Notes: generated from the sequence alone by a model not told the origin. Positions 8,533-16,804 are shown, counted from the first letter of the stretch. The stretch is DNA of 34,977 nucleotides from JBEATZ01 sp041178545 (GCA_041178545.1 JBEGVB010000178.1:1-34977); one strand, 5' to 3'. Numbers and translations are program-made.

Positions 8533-9393
8533 CTAGTCGAACTGGAAGCTCGCCCGCGCGCCCTTCCACCAGTCGCGCCACGCGTCGGCATTCTCGTGGT
8601 TCTCGCCCGTCAGCTTGCGGAGCGGCGTCTCCACGAGGCGCTCCATGCGGGAGTTGCCGCCGCCACCACCGCCGCCGCGCGCGCCGCCACCACCGCTGCG
8701 CCTGCTGTTGCCGGTGCTCGGCAGCTTGCCGAACAACTCCACCAGCGCGTCGATGCTCTCCTTGTGCCGGATCGAACCCAAGGCCGCGAGGCGTGCCTGC
8801 ACCTTGGTCGACCAACCCTCGGCCTGCTCGTTGCCCGCAAACACGTTGCGGGTCAGGAACGGGATCGCCTTCGGGTCGCCGATCATGCCGAGCGCCGCGC
8901 ACATCGCCTGGAGGGTGGTGATCTCCGCGGTCTCGGGCTCCAGCTCACGGGTGAGTGCGGCACCGAGCTGAGGGACCACCTTCGCCTGCTTCAGTCGTCC
9001 CAGCGCCTCGGCCAGCGCGCGACGGACCTCGGGGCTGCGGTCGTTGAGCTTGGCTGCAAGGGCCACGGCGATCTCCTCGCCACCGAGGGCCGCGAGCTTC
9101 TGGACCTCCACCACCTTCTGCGGCGCCTCTGCCTTGGCCCATGCCTGCTGGAACTCCGTCAGCGCCATGGCGACCACCGCGGGGTCGGCAGGGACCACCG
9201 GCGCGGCAGGCTTCGCATCGCCCTGCTCCTTGCCCGAGCCTCCCTTCGCGGGGGCACCTGCCGCCGGCGGACTCTCTGGGTCCGCGTTCCTGCCCTTGCC
9301 ACCACCACCACCACCTCCTCCTCCCTGGCGCTGTGCGGGGAGGATGGCGGAGACCAGGAGTGCGAGAACGACGGCAACCAGGGTTCGGGACAT
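8533..9393 (-). CDS. Secreted HEAT-repeat protein
   Basis: A 286-residue exported protein. The ATG at 9393 has AGAGG five bases upstream and begins a signal peptide (MSRTLVAVVLALLVSAILPAQ). After it come a nine-glycine run and a low-complexity Pro/Ala/Gly/Lys linker to about residue 65. Then come two or three HEAT-like helical pairs: EEIAVALAAKLNDRSPEVRRALAEALGRL, KVVPQLGAALT, IPFLTRNVFAG and KESIDALVELFGKL. A second glycine-rich, trinucleotide-like tract interrupts near residue 240, and the tail (DAWRDWWKGARASFQFD) recurs in planctomycete HEAT proteins. The repeats point to protein binding in the periplasm or at the surface. It is transcribed divergently from the large secreted protein at 9522, with 128 bp between the starts. 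Confidence 0.75.
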   Translation of the reverse strand: MSRTLVAVVLALLVSAILPAQRQGGGGGGGGGKGRNADPESPPAAGAPAKGGSGKEQGDAKPAAPVVPADPAVVAMALTEFQQAWAKAEAPQKVVEVQKLAALGGEEIAVALAAKLNDRSPEVRRALAEALGRLKQAKVVPQLGAALTRELEPETAEITTLQAMCAALGMIGDPKAIPFLTRNVFAGNEQAEGWSTKVQARLAALGSIRHKESIDALVELFGKLPSTGNSRRSGGGGARGGGGGGGNSRMERLVETPLRKLTGENHENADAWRDWWKGARASFQFD

Positions 9394-9521
9394 GGGCGAC
9401 CTCTGACGGAACCACTCCGGTGCACCCACCGGGCACCCTGGACACAAGACAAGTTCGATACCATGGGCCCACCCCGGCTGCCGACCTCAGGTCGCGGACC
9501 CAGCCAGCCGATGGATCCCGC

Positions 9522-11600
9522 ATGCACCCCCTGCGCACCCTTGCCGCCCGAACCGCCCTTGCCGTGGGCCTGCTGGGCGCGAGCGCAGCTGCGCAGCAGG
9601 ACGAGGCGCGCACCCTCACCCTGGTGAACACCAGCCGGTGGGCGCGCACGGAGGGCGTGAGCTGTGTCGTGCCCTTTGCCCGCGGCACCGTGCCGGACCT
9701 GCCCGACCTCCACGTCGAGGGCAGCACCACGGTGTGGCAACCCTTCGGGGCGCGGTGGCCCGACGGCAGCCTGCGGCAGGCCCTCTGCCTGTTCCGGGCG
9801 AGCCTGCTGCCGGCGGCCGAGACCCAGGTGCGACTCGTGGCAGGACCGGGACCACAACCGTCTGCCGAGGAGTTCCGCTGGCCCGAGGCCAACCTCACCT
9901 TCGTGCTCGTCCACGGCGAGACCCGCACGAGTGCCGTGCCGGTTGCCGTCCGCATGCTGGAGGACAACCCGCTGCGCAAGGTTGCACTGCTGCGCGCGCG
10001 CCTCGGCGACTCGATGCTGGTCGGCGAGGCCATCGTGACCGCCTGGCGCGGACAGTCCCACGCGTGGGTCGACCTCGCGGTGACCTGTTCCAACCCCGCG
10101 CGCCCCGACATGGAACAGCCGGTCGGCGAACTCGCCGTGGAGACCTGCGGCATGGTGCTGCGCATGCGGCACCCAGGCCGTCAGGGAGTCGAGCAGACCG
10201 CCGACGAACACGGTTGCCGCATCGTTTTGCTGCGCAACACCGTGCTGGGGGACGGCATGTGCCTGCGCCGCAGCGGCACGCTCCTGCCGCGCCTGGCAGG
10301 CGACGGCGGCGCCGGCGACCAGACCTTGCAGGCGGCGGCGGACGGACCCGTGCTCGCTGCGACGGCGTGGACCGGCAGCAGTGCCTTCGGACCCTTCGGC
10401 CACGTCCCGGCTCCCCCACCGTGGCTGCTCGGGGACCAGGTCCGCACCGTGCACGCCGCCCGCCATCGATCCTTCGTCGCGGGCGACAAGCCCGGTGGCG
10501 ACCCGTTTGCCGTTGGCCCGTGGGGGCTCGCCAAACAGGCAGGGCAGACCGGGGACCAGTTCGACTTCGGCCTCGTCAAGCTGCCGACCGTTGCCGTGAG
10601 CGGGCACCCGACCTTCCTGCACGAGGTGGAGTGGTCGGTGCTGCAGGAGTCCCTGCGGCCGGTCCACTTCCACGAAGCCGATGGCACGCCCGTGCGCGTC
10701 GAGGACCACCCCGACTGGAACGTCTGGTCCGGGCGCACCCACTGGCACGCGGGCATGTCCAAGGACCGTCTGGGCAAGCCGCACCCCGAGCCGCGGCACC
10801 AGACCCACGGCTGGACCGGCAAGGACCGCGAGCACTGGTCCACCAACGTGCTGGGTGCGTACACCCAGCTCACGGGCGCGCACTGGGCACGCGTCGAGAT
10901 GGAGCACGAGATCACCTCATACCTCGCCGGCCAGACCATCGACCCACGCTTCAGCACCTCGGGCGCAGGCGCGCCCCGCGGCGCAGGCCGCACCGCGCTT
11001 GCCGCGTGCTGGCTGTACCTCTGCACCGGCAACCAGGCGCTGCTCGCGCGCATCCACGAGCGGTGCGACCGCATCTACCTGCCGCAGTGGGCTGGCCGTG
11101 ACCTCGCCGGGGACAAGGTGCGTCCCATGGCCGTCATGGGACCCGACGCACGCATGCTGCAGGGCAAGCACCGGTACTGGACACCGTGGCAGGACGCCAT
11201 CGCGGCCACCGGCTTTGCCGCCACCTGGACCCTGACCGGCAACGAGAGTGCGCGCACCCTTGCCGAGGAACTCGCACTCAACGTCGTGCGCCACGGCTGG
11301 AAGCTGGACGCCAAGGAGTGCATCGTCGCCACTGCCATGCAGTGGCGGGACGGCGAGCCGATCCCCGCGGAGGAACTGGCGGCAGGCGACCCCACGGTCG
11401 TGCTGTGGTCCTACGGCACGGCCTTCAGCCAATGGTCGCTGGGTGCCGTGGAGATCGCGCGCGTCACCGCCGAGAGGCGCGGGGACACCGCGCTCGCGGC
11501 ACGGGCAGCGACGATCCTGCAGCGGGTCTGGGCCGAGCGGCAGCGGCCCGAGCACGGGCTCTACGACCGGTTGTCGGAATGGGCGGCCGTGCGGTACTGA
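9522..11600 (+). CDS. Large secreted protein, possible alpha/alpha-toroid carbohydrate-active enzyme
   Basis: The 692-residue product begins with a signal peptide (MHPLRTLAARTALAVGLLGASAAAQ). Residues to about 330 look beta-rich. The second half has His/Trp/Asp-rich motifs and helical pairs: RVEDHPDWNVWSGRTHWHAG, TGKDREHWSTNVLGAYTQLTG, HWARVEMEHEITSYLAGQT, GRTALAACWLYLCTGNQ, WTPWQDAIAATGFAATWTLTGN. That layout, beta-domain then alpha/alpha-barrel with many aromatic and acidic residues, recalls polysaccharide lyases and exo-rhamnogalacturonan lyase-type proteins. I cannot name a family or a catalytic residue with confidence. It is monocistronic as far as visible. A TACCAT -10-like element lies around 9457-9462 in the divergent spacer. 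Being a real secreted protein is clear; the enzyme activity is a guess. Confidence 0.7.
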   Translation: MHPLRTLAARTALAVGLLGASAAAQQDEARTLTLVNTSRWARTEGVSCVVPFARGTVPDLPDLHVEGSTTVWQPFGARWPDGSLRQALCLFRASLLPAAETQVRLVAGPGPQPSAEEFRWPEANLTFVLVHGETRTSAVPVAVRMLEDNPLRKVALLRARLGDSMLVGEAIVTAWRGQSHAWVDLAVTCSNPARPDMEQPVGELAVETCGMVLRMRHPGRQGVEQTADEHGCRIVLLRNTVLGDGMCLRRSGTLLPRLAGDGGAGDQTLQAAADGPVLAATAWTGSSAFGPFGHVPAPPPWLLGDQVRTVHAARHRSFVAGDKPGGDPFAVGPWGLAKQAGQTGDQFDFGLVKLPTVAVSGHPTFLHEVEWSVLQESLRPVHFHEADGTPVRVEDHPDWNVWSGRTHWHAGMSKDRLGKPHPEPRHQTHGWTGKDREHWSTNVLGAYTQLTGAHWARVEMEHEITSYLAGQTIDPRFSTSGAGAPRGAGRTALAACWLYLCTGNQALLARIHERCDRIYLPQWAGRDLAGDKVRPMAVMGPDARMLQGKHRYWTPWQDAIAATGFAATWTLTGNESARTLAEELALNVVRHGWKLDAKECIVATAMQWRDGEPIPAEELAAGDPTVVLWSYGTAFSQWSLGAVEIARVTAERRGDTALAARAATILQRVWAERQRPEHGLYDRLSEWAAVRY

Positions 11601-11689
11601 CCGACGGCGCCTCAAGGGTCGTGCTGTCGTCGAGCCTTGTGCAGCAACGAGTTGCGCTGGTCGGCACCGACCTGCCGCGAGGAAAACCC

Positions 11690-11718
11690 TTGCGCCCGCG
11701 GGGGTGCGTCCCTACCTT
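11690..11718 (+). promoter_or_regulatory. Sigma70-type promoter for tRNA-Arg
   Basis: TTGCGC (11690-11695) and TACCTT (11713-11718) are separated by exactly 17 bp, and the expected transcription start near 11725 is about 9 bp before the tRNA. The -35 keeps TTG, and the -10 keeps the TA and final T of the consensus. A strong promoter close to a tRNA gene is expected, which supports the call. Confidence 0.5.
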
Positions 11719-11733
11719 CCTCGGCCCCAACAC

Positions 11734-11810
11734 GCACCCGTAGCTCAATTGGATAGAGCTCCAGACTACGGATCTGGAGGTTAGAGGTTCAAGTCCTCTC
11801 GGGTGTGCCA
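11734..11810 (+). tRNA. tRNA-Arg (anticodon ACG)
   Basis: A full cloverleaf can be drawn. The acceptor is GCACCCG with CGGGTGT, closing with a G-U pair at 1-72. The D arm is GCTC/GAGC with the AATTGGATA loop. The anticodon stem CCAGA/TCTGG encloses loop CTACGGA, anticodon ACG at 11768-11770. The variable loop has five bases, and the T arm is AGAGG/CCTCT with TTCAAGT. Discriminator G is followed by an encoded CCA at 11808-11810. With A34 converted to inosine by TadA it would read CGU, CGC and CGA codons. Confidence 0.97.
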
Positions 11811-11824
11811 ACTCCTCTCTTGCG

Positions 11825-11864
11825 CCCAGGCGCCTTGCGCCGGGTGGTCCTCGAGAGGACTCCC
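11825..11864 (+). terminator. Tandem hairpins after tRNA-Arg, possible terminator or processing signal
   Basis: Two stem-loops follow the tRNA. The first is CCC-A-GGCGC, loop CTT, GCGCCGGG (11825-11844). The second is GGGTGGTCCT, loop CGAG, AGGACTCCCC (11842-11864), and they share GGG so are mutually exclusive at the base. No T-run follows, so a classical intrinsic terminator is not shown; in high-GC bacteria U-poor terminators and RNase processing hairpins are common. Confidence 0.35.
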
Positions 11865-12035
11865 CTGGATGTCGAAACCCGGGCGGAGCCATGTCCAAAG
11901 GCATTGCGGGCCAGAGTCAATGCGGGCCCGCAGTTGCCCGCGAGCACCGGGGCATTGCGGCGGCGCGGCCACCTCTCCCAGCCAGAGCAGGGGCCCTGTT
12001 GCCACCCCATCCTCGCGCCTGCGCTGGGGCGCGCC

Positions 12036-12338
12036 ATGCGCACGCACCCGACCGCGAGGCTCTTGCCCGCCCTCGCCCTCGCCGTCCTGGCGGGCACGAG
12101 TTGCACGGTGACCAAGCCCCTGGTGTGTGCCGTGGCGCTGCCGGCCAAGGCGGTCGGCCACCCGTCGTGCCTCGGCGGCTGCAACGACGCGCGTGCACTT
12201 GGTTGCGCCTTCATGGTCCTCGCCGCAGTGGGTGCCGCCGGGGGCCTGGTGACCGGGTTCGTGAGCGACGTACAGGTCCTCTGCGGTGCGACGGACGACC
12301 CGACGCACAACCTTGCCGACCCGTTTGCCGTCAACTGA
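12036..12338 (+). CDS. Small cysteine-rich putative lipoprotein
   Basis: This 100-residue product starts with a basic, hydrophobic leader (MRTHPTARLLPALALAVLAGTSC). Cys23 sits in a lipobox-like but imperfect context (G at -3). Five more cysteines follow (near 31, 45, 49, 57 and 82), and a hydrophobic Gly/Ala segment (ALGCAFMVLAAVGAAGGLVTGFV) could be a membrane helix. I do not recognise the family. The frame is open upstream to the end of the tRNA, but that part overlaps hairpins and shows no protein character, so the ATG at 12036 is preferred. The 225 bp between the tRNA and this start hold only inverted and direct repeats (GGCATTGCGG at 11900 and 11951). It converges on pabC with 19 bp between stops. 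Confidence 0.55.
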   Translation: MRTHPTARLLPALALAVLAGTSCTVTKPLVCAVALPAKAVGHPSCLGGCNDARALGCAFMVLAAVGAAGGLVTGFVSDVQVLCGATDDPTHNLADPFAVN

Positions 12339-12357
12339 GCGAGGGTCGCGCCGGGGT

Positions 12358-13158
12358 TCAGCAGCGGCGCAGCACGGCCTGCTCCCAACACTCCGTCAGG
12401 ATGCCGGTGCCGGGTTCGCAGGGGGACGAGGCCTCCTCCCCCCGGCTGCGCACGCGCGCGAGCACGGCACGACGCGGGCCGTGCACTGCATTGGAAACCG
12501 CAATGGCCGTGGCGCGGTGGAGGTCGGCGATGTCGCAAGCCCGCTCGACGACCTCGATGCCGCGCGCAGCCAGCGCCTCGAGCAACACGGCGCGGGCGAT
12601 GCCAGGCAACACGCGTTGGTCGAGAGCAGGGGTGACCCAGGCACCCGCGACGTGAAACCACAGGTTGCCGAGCGCGGTCTCGAGCACGGCACCCTCGTCC
12701 CCCACGACGATGCCGTCGTCCGCACCCGCAGCACGCGCCTCGCTGAGCACGTCGTCGTAGGCAGTGCGCGGCAGTGCCTTGAGGTGCGGCGGCGGCAGCC
12801 CCGGCGCGCGCCGCGCAACGGTGGGAACCAGCACGACGGGTCCGGTGAGCAGGTGCCGGACGCGCGTGTGGACACGCCAGACGACAGCACCGCCGGCCCC
12901 CGCAGGGGCGAGTTCGAGCCGGACGACGTCGTGGGTGCGGGCTCGGGCCTCGTCGAGCACGGCATGCAACAGGCCCCCGGGCACCTGCAGCGGGCCCTGC
13001 ACGAGCCCCAGTTCGCGTGCTGCAGCCTCGAGCCGCACGAGGTGGCGGGACCAGAGCGGCAACGCACCGCGCACGAGGCCCATGGTCTCGAACGGCACGA
13101 CCAGGTGCGCAGGCAACGGCCTGCACTCCACGAGCGCGCCATGGACGAACTCCTTCAC
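12358..13158 (-). CDS. pabC: Aminodeoxychorismate lyase / class IV aminotransferase (PabC)
   Basis: A 266-residue fold-type IV PLP enzyme. In its probable role it eliminates pyruvate from 4-amino-4-deoxychorismate to release p-aminobenzoate for folate synthesis. The N-terminal FVHGALVE resembles the family's opening motif. The PLP lysine is in PPPHLKALPRTAYDDVL, and GDEGAVLETALGNLWFHVAG followed by TPALDQRVLPGIAR is the usual cofactor and substrate segment. The start is a GTG in a GTGA overlap with the pabB stop. Gene order pabB-pabC supports PabC rather than a branched-chain or D-amino-acid aminotransferase of the same fold, which sequence alone would not exclude. It is the last gene of the five-gene leftward operon. 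Confidence 0.85.
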   Translation of the reverse strand: MKEFVHGALVECRPLPAHLVVPFETMGLVRGALPLWSRHLVRLEAAARELGLVQGPLQVPGGLLHAVLDEARARTHDVVRLELAPAGAGGAVVWRVHTRVRHLLTGPVVLVPTVARRAPGLPPPHLKALPRTAYDDVLSEARAAGADDGIVVGDEGAVLETALGNLWFHVAGAWVTPALDQRVLPGIARAVLLEALAARGIEVVERACDIADLHRATAIAVSNAVHGPRRAVLARVRSRGEEASSPCEPGTGILTECWEQAVLRRC

Positions 13159-14357
13159 CTCGCGCCCTCCACGGGCCAACTCGCATGGCACTGCAGGGTC
13201 CGCTCGATGCCTGCGAGCTTGTGCAGGGTCTCCTCGAACTCGCGCGCAGGGTCGCTCAGGGAGGTGATGCCGCCACCCGCGTTGCACCGCACGGTGGCAC
13301 CCTTCACGACCATGCTGCGGATGACGATGTTGAGGTGCGCGGCCTCACCGGGCCCGAACCAGCCCATCGCGCCGGTGTAGATGCCGCGCCGCGCGACCTC
13401 CAGCTGCTCGAGGATCTCGAGACAACGGATCTTGGGACAGCCTGTGACGGAGCCGCCGGGGAAGGTGGCGCGCAGCAGGGAACCGATGCCGGCGCCCGCG
13501 CGCATCGTGGCAGTGACGGTGGCATAGAGGTGGTGCACCTGCGCGTAGCTGCCGTGCTCGGGGAACGGACCCACGCGCACGGTGCCGGGCACGGCGACCT
13601 TGCCCAGGTCGTTGCGCAGCAGGTCGACGATCATGGCCAGTTCGGCGCAGTCCTTCTCGCTGTCCAGCAGTTCCACGAGCAGCGCAGCGTCCTGCGCCGC
13701 GCTGGTGCCGCGTGGGCGCGTGCCCTTGATGGGCCGCGTCCGCACCGTGCCGCCCTCGAGGTGGACGAACTCCTCCGGCGACGAGCACACCAGGGCGGTG
13801 CCCTTGCCGTCCTCGAGGTAACCGGCAAACGGTGCAGGGCTCTGCTCGCACGCGCGCCAGAACAGCAACCGCGGGTCGCCGTGCCACTCCGCCGTGAAGG
13901 GCTGGCTCAGGTTGGCCTGGAAGATGTCACCTGCGCGGATGTGCTCGACGACCGCGGCCACCCGACGCTCGTAGTCGGCACGGGTGACGTGGGCACGCAG
14001 GTGACGCGCCGGCTGCACGGCTGGCGCGCTGGGCACGGGCGCCGCCGGGTACTCGCGCACGGTGCCGTAGGCAACGACGTGCAGCACAGGCACGGCATGG
14101 TCCTCGGCGAGGTGCAGCGCACGCGGCTCGAGGTCGAGGCCCAGGTCGTAGCCGAGCCAGCCGACCGAACGCCGGCTGCGGTTGCGTTGCAAGAAGGCAT
14201 CGAGGCGGTCGAAGGCCCCGTGCACCTCGCCCGCGGACAGGGTCAGTTCGTCGACCGGGTCGGTGCAGAGCCAGCTCGGGCCCGCGCCGCACGAGTGCAG
14301 CAGCGCGAGCGGAGTTCCGCGGGGCGCGTCGAGCAGGTCCTGGAGCGGATCGCCCAT
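13155..14357 (-). CDS. pabB: Aminodeoxychorismate synthase component I (PabB)
   Basis: A 400-residue chorismate-utilising enzyme that aminates chorismate to 4-amino-4-deoxychorismate using ammonia from a PabA glutaminase (not in this window). Characteristic motifs are GDIFQANLSQPF, RTRPIKGTRPRG, EKDCAELAMIVDLLRNDLG, LLRATFPGGSVTGCPKIRC and the metal-binding C-terminal GGGITSLSDPAREFEETLHK. The lysine in PIKGT distinguishes PabB (covalent-intermediate type) from anthranilate synthase TrpE, which has PIAGT. The protein is a little shorter at its N-terminus than E. coli PabB. It begins 16 bp after the crotonase stop and overlaps pabC by 4 bp, so it is translated within the cyclophilin-crotonase-pab operon. 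Confidence 0.93.
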   Translation of the reverse strand: MGDPLQDLLDAPRGTPLALLHSCGAGPSWLCTDPVDELTLSAGEVHGAFDRLDAFLQRNRSRRSVGWLGYDLGLDLEPRALHLAEDHAVPVLHVVAYGTVREYPAAPVPSAPAVQPARHLRAHVTRADYERRVAAVVEHIRAGDIFQANLSQPFTAEWHGDPRLLFWRACEQSPAPFAGYLEDGKGTALVCSSPEEFVHLEGGTVRTRPIKGTRPRGTSAAQDAALLVELLDSEKDCAELAMIVDLLRNDLGKVAVPGTVRVGPFPEHGSYAQVHHLYATVTATMRAGAGIGSLLRATFPGGSVTGCPKIRCLEILEQLEVARRGIYTGAMGWFGPGEAAHLNIVIRSMVVKGATVRCNAGGGITSLSDPAREFEETLHKLAGIERTLQCHASWPVEGAR

Positions 14358-14373
14358 GGCGCGCGGCCGCGGA

Positions 14374-15156
14374 TCACTGGCGCAGCCAGGACGGCTTGCG
14401 CTTCTGCAGGAAGGCAGCCATGCCCTCCTTCATCTCCTCGGTGGAACTCATGATGCCGAAGAGGTCCGCCTCGAGGGCCAAGGCATCGGCAAGCGGCATC
14501 TGCAGGCCGCGACGCACCGCCTGCTTGGCGTGCGCGAGCGCGAGCCGGCCGCGGCTCACCATCTTGGTCGCCATGGCCTTGGCAGCGGGCATCAGCTCGG
14601 CGGGTTCGTGCACGGAGTTGACGAGTCCCACCCGGTGGGCCTCGTCGGCCGTGACCATGTCACCCGTGAGGATCATCTGCAGGGCGACGCCCGTGCCGAC
14701 GAGCCGCGGCAGCCGCTGGGTGCCACCGTAGCCCGGGAGGATGCCGAGGCTGACCTCGGGGAGGCCGAGCTTGGCGGTCTTGGACGCAAGCCGCACGTCG
14801 CACGCGAGCGCCATCTCGAGCCCGCCGCCGAGGGCGAAGCCGTTGACCGCTGCAATGACGGGCTTGGGCGTGGCCTCGAGCAGCTCGGTGAAGCGCTGGC
14901 CCACCTGGGCGTTGGCCTTGCCGTCCACCACACCCTGCTTGCTGAGCATCTCGATGTCGGCGCCGGCGATGAACGCCTTCTCGCCCGCACCGGTGAGGAT
15001 CACCGCACCCACTGCGTCATCGCTGCCCAGCTCGGTGAAGCACTGCATGAGCTCGGCAAACGTGGCATTGTCGAGTGCATTCAGCTTGGTCGGCCGGTTG
15101 ACGGTCACGACCGCGACGTGGCCGTCGCGCTCCACGAGCAGGTTGGCGAAGCTCAC
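14374..15156 (-). CDS. Enoyl-CoA hydratase/isomerase (crotonase family)
   Basis: A 260-residue crotonase-fold enzyme that hydrates trans-2-enoyl-CoA (or crotonyl-CoA) in fatty-acid or butyrate-type metabolism. The oxyanion-hole segments AFIAGADIEML and VNGFALGGGLEMALACDVRLA are present. Both catalytic glutamates are in place (GGGLE and KLGLPEVSLGILPGYGGTQRL), which argues for a hydratase rather than a one-Glu isomerase. The C-terminal helix ends KEGMAAFLQKRKPSW, as in short-chain hydratases. The start is a GTG in a GTGA overlap with the upstream cyclophilin stop; a longer open frame exists but only overlaps that gene. Chain-length specificity cannot be told from sequence. Its placement beside folate genes looks like operon packing, not a pathway. 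Confidence 0.92.
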   Translation of the reverse strand: MSFANLLVERDGHVAVVTVNRPTKLNALDNATFAELMQCFTELGSDDAVGAVILTGAGEKAFIAGADIEMLSKQGVVDGKANAQVGQRFTELLEATPKPVIAAVNGFALGGGLEMALACDVRLASKTAKLGLPEVSLGILPGYGGTQRLPRLVGTGVALQMILTGDMVTADEAHRVGLVNSVHEPAELMPAAKAMATKMVSRGRLALAHAKQAVRRGLQMPLADALALEADLFGIMSSTEEMKEGMAAFLQKRKPSWLRQ

Positions 15157-15713
15157 GACGACTCCCCGGACTGCTCTCGCTGCTGGCGCTCGCGCACGGT
15201 CACGGTCGTGAGCTCGATGCGCTGGCGCGGCGTGGACTTCTCTCCGCCTGCGCCGAAGGAGCACTCCACCGACGCGATCTGGTCGAGGACGTCGAGGCCC
15301 TCCTCCACCTTGCCGAAGGCCGTGTACTGGCCGTCGAGGTGGGGCGCGTGCTCGGCGTGCACGACGAAGAACTGCGAGCCCGCGGAGTTGGGGTCGCGGC
15401 TGCGTGCCATCGAGAGCACGCCACGCCTGTGCGGCGTGTCGTTGAACTCGGCCATCACGCGGGTACCGGGCCCGCCGGTCCCGGGCATGCCCGTCGCGCC
15501 GACGCGCGTGTTGGGGCAGCCGCCCTGGACCATGAAGTCGCGGATGACGCGGTGGAACGCCGTGCCGTTGTAGAAGCCCTTCTGCGCGAGGTTGAGGAAG
15601 TTCTTCGCGTGCATCGGGGCCTTGTCCGCGAAGAAGGTCACCACCAGGTCGCCCTTGGAGGTGTGCAGGACGGCTTCGAGCGTGTTGAGGTCGGTCGTTT
15701 CGAGGTCGTACAT
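15153..15713 (-). CDS. Peptidyl-prolyl cis-trans isomerase, cyclophilin type
   Basis: A 186-residue single-domain cyclophilin that speeds Xaa-Pro isomerisation during folding. The start at 15713 (MYDLETTDLNTLEAVLHTSKGD) leaves almost no N-terminal extension and no signal peptide, so it is probably cytoplasmic. Active-site motifs are FHRVIRDFMVQGGCP (catalytic Arg and Phe/Gln), GVLSMARSRDPNSAGSQFF and YTAFGKVEEGLDVLDQI. It follows the secreted cyclophilin by 4 bp and is clearly related to it, suggesting an old tandem duplication in which one copy kept the export signal. The stop overlaps the crotonase start. Confidence 0.93.
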   Translation of the reverse strand: MYDLETTDLNTLEAVLHTSKGDLVVTFFADKAPMHAKNFLNLAQKGFYNGTAFHRVIRDFMVQGGCPNTRVGATGMPGTGGPGTRVMAEFNDTPHRRGVLSMARSRDPNSAGSQFFVVHAEHAPHLDGQYTAFGKVEEGLDVLDQIASVECSFGAGGEKSTPRQRIELTTVTVRERQQREQSGESS

Positions 15714-15717
15714 GGGA

Positions 15718-16677
15718 TCACTTCTTGGCGACGGGCAACACGATGGCATGGAAGAGCACGACCGGCGTGACCGGCGTGCTGCCCTGCGGGCCGCCCACGG
15801 CCGTGGTGCCGATGGCGTCGAGCACGTCGAGGCCCTTCTCGAGGGCGCCGAAGGCCGTGTACTGCTTGTCGAGGTGCGGCGCGTCCTTGTGGCAGATGAA
15901 GAACTGGCTGCCGGCGCTGTTGGGGTCCTGCGAGCGGGCCATCGAGAGGACGCCGCGCAGGTGCTTGGTGTCGTTGAACTCGGCGTTGATCTTGTAGCCG
16001 GGGTCGCCCTGGCCCCACATCGCGGCCTTGGACTCGTCCTTCGTGAAGGGGTCGCCGCCCTGGATCATGAAGTTCTTGATCACGCGGTGGAACTTGGTGC
16101 CGTCGTAGAAGCCTTCCTTCGCCAGCTTGACGAAGTTCTTCACGTGGTTCGGGGCCTTGTCCGGGGTGAAGGCGAGCGTCATGTCACCCAGCGAGGTGAC
16201 CAGCACGACCTTGGTCTGGGCCAGGTCGAGCGTCTCGATGTCGGTCTTGGACACGTCGGGAGCGACCTTGACCATGCAGTTGGCGCCGGGGAAGCCGGGC
16301 CAGCTCAGGGCCACGTTGACCATGGACGATGCCCCGGCCGGCACCAGCGAGGCGGAGGGGACCGACAGCACGCGCTCGATCCGCGTCCCGGCCTTCACGG
16401 CGACGGCAGGAGCATTGACTGCGCCTGCTTCGCGGACCGGCTGGCCGTCCTTGTCATCGACCTTCACGTCGAGCTGGGTGCCGTTGAAGAGGATGGCGGG
16501 GACCGCGGCATCCTTGGTCGCCTCGACCATCATCACGACGCGCACGTCCTTGCCGGCAGGGACGAGGCCGCGTTCGGCCTTGAGGGTCACGGAGAGGCCG
16601 GTGGAGTCCTGGGCCACGGCAAGGGCCGGCGCGATTGCCGCGAGGAACAGGCTGAGGAGGTTCGTTGGGGTCGACAT
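15718..16677 (-). CDS. Exported cyclophilin with N-terminal beta domain
   Basis: A 319-residue protein with a signal peptide (MSTPTNLLSLFLAAIAPALAVAQ, cleavage likely after AVA). An N-terminal beta-rich region of about 125 residues follows (GLSVTLKAERGLVPAGKDVRVVMMVEATKD...), then a cyclophilin domain with FHRVIKNFMIQGGDPF, GVLSMARSQDPNSAGSQFF and YTAFGALEKGLDVLDAI. The extra domain reads like a carbohydrate- or protein-binding beta-sandwich and could recruit clients in the periplasm. It is the promoter-proximal gene of the leftward operon and is divergent from the gene at 16805 across 127 bp. Confidence 0.9.
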   Translation of the reverse strand: MSTPTNLLSLFLAAIAPALAVAQDSTGLSVTLKAERGLVPAGKDVRVVMMVEATKDAAVPAILFNGTQLDVKVDDKDGQPVREAGAVNAPAVAVKAGTRIERVLSVPSASLVPAGASSMVNVALSWPGFPGANCMVKVAPDVSKTDIETLDLAQTKVVLVTSLGDMTLAFTPDKAPNHVKNFVKLAKEGFYDGTKFHRVIKNFMIQGGDPFTKDESKAAMWGQGDPGYKINAEFNDTKHLRGVLSMARSQDPNSAGSQFFICHKDAPHLDKQYTAFGALEKGLDVLDAIGTTAVGGPQGSTPVTPVVLFHAIVLPVAKK

Positions 16678-16750
16678 GGCAGTTGGTTTGGGTTGGCCGT
16701 TCTAGCCCGCCCTCGCCGGGGTCGCAAGGAACGCACGGGGATCCTCTTCC

Positions 16751-16779
16751 TTCGCCCGGCGCACGGCACCGCCTACGCT
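16751..16779 (+). promoter_or_regulatory. Possible promoter for the gene at 16805
   Basis: TTCGCC (16751-16756) and TACGCT (16774-16779) are separated by 17 bp and would start transcription near 16786, about 20 bp before the start codon. The -35 keeps only its first two bases, so the call is tentative. The -10 resembles the TACCTT element before the tRNA. Confidence 0.3.
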
Positions 16780-16804
16780 CTCGCAGGTCCCACGACATCG
16801 AGGC

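Noticed and set aside
10681..10744. Sigma54-promoter-like TGGCACG followed by TGC, and TGGCACGCGGGCATG nearby
   Set aside because: Both lie inside the secreted-protein gene and lack the TTGC -12 element at correct spacing.
13155..14357. Anthranilate synthase TrpE instead of PabB
   Set aside because: The PIKGT motif with lysine and the downstream pabC point to aminodeoxychorismate synthase.
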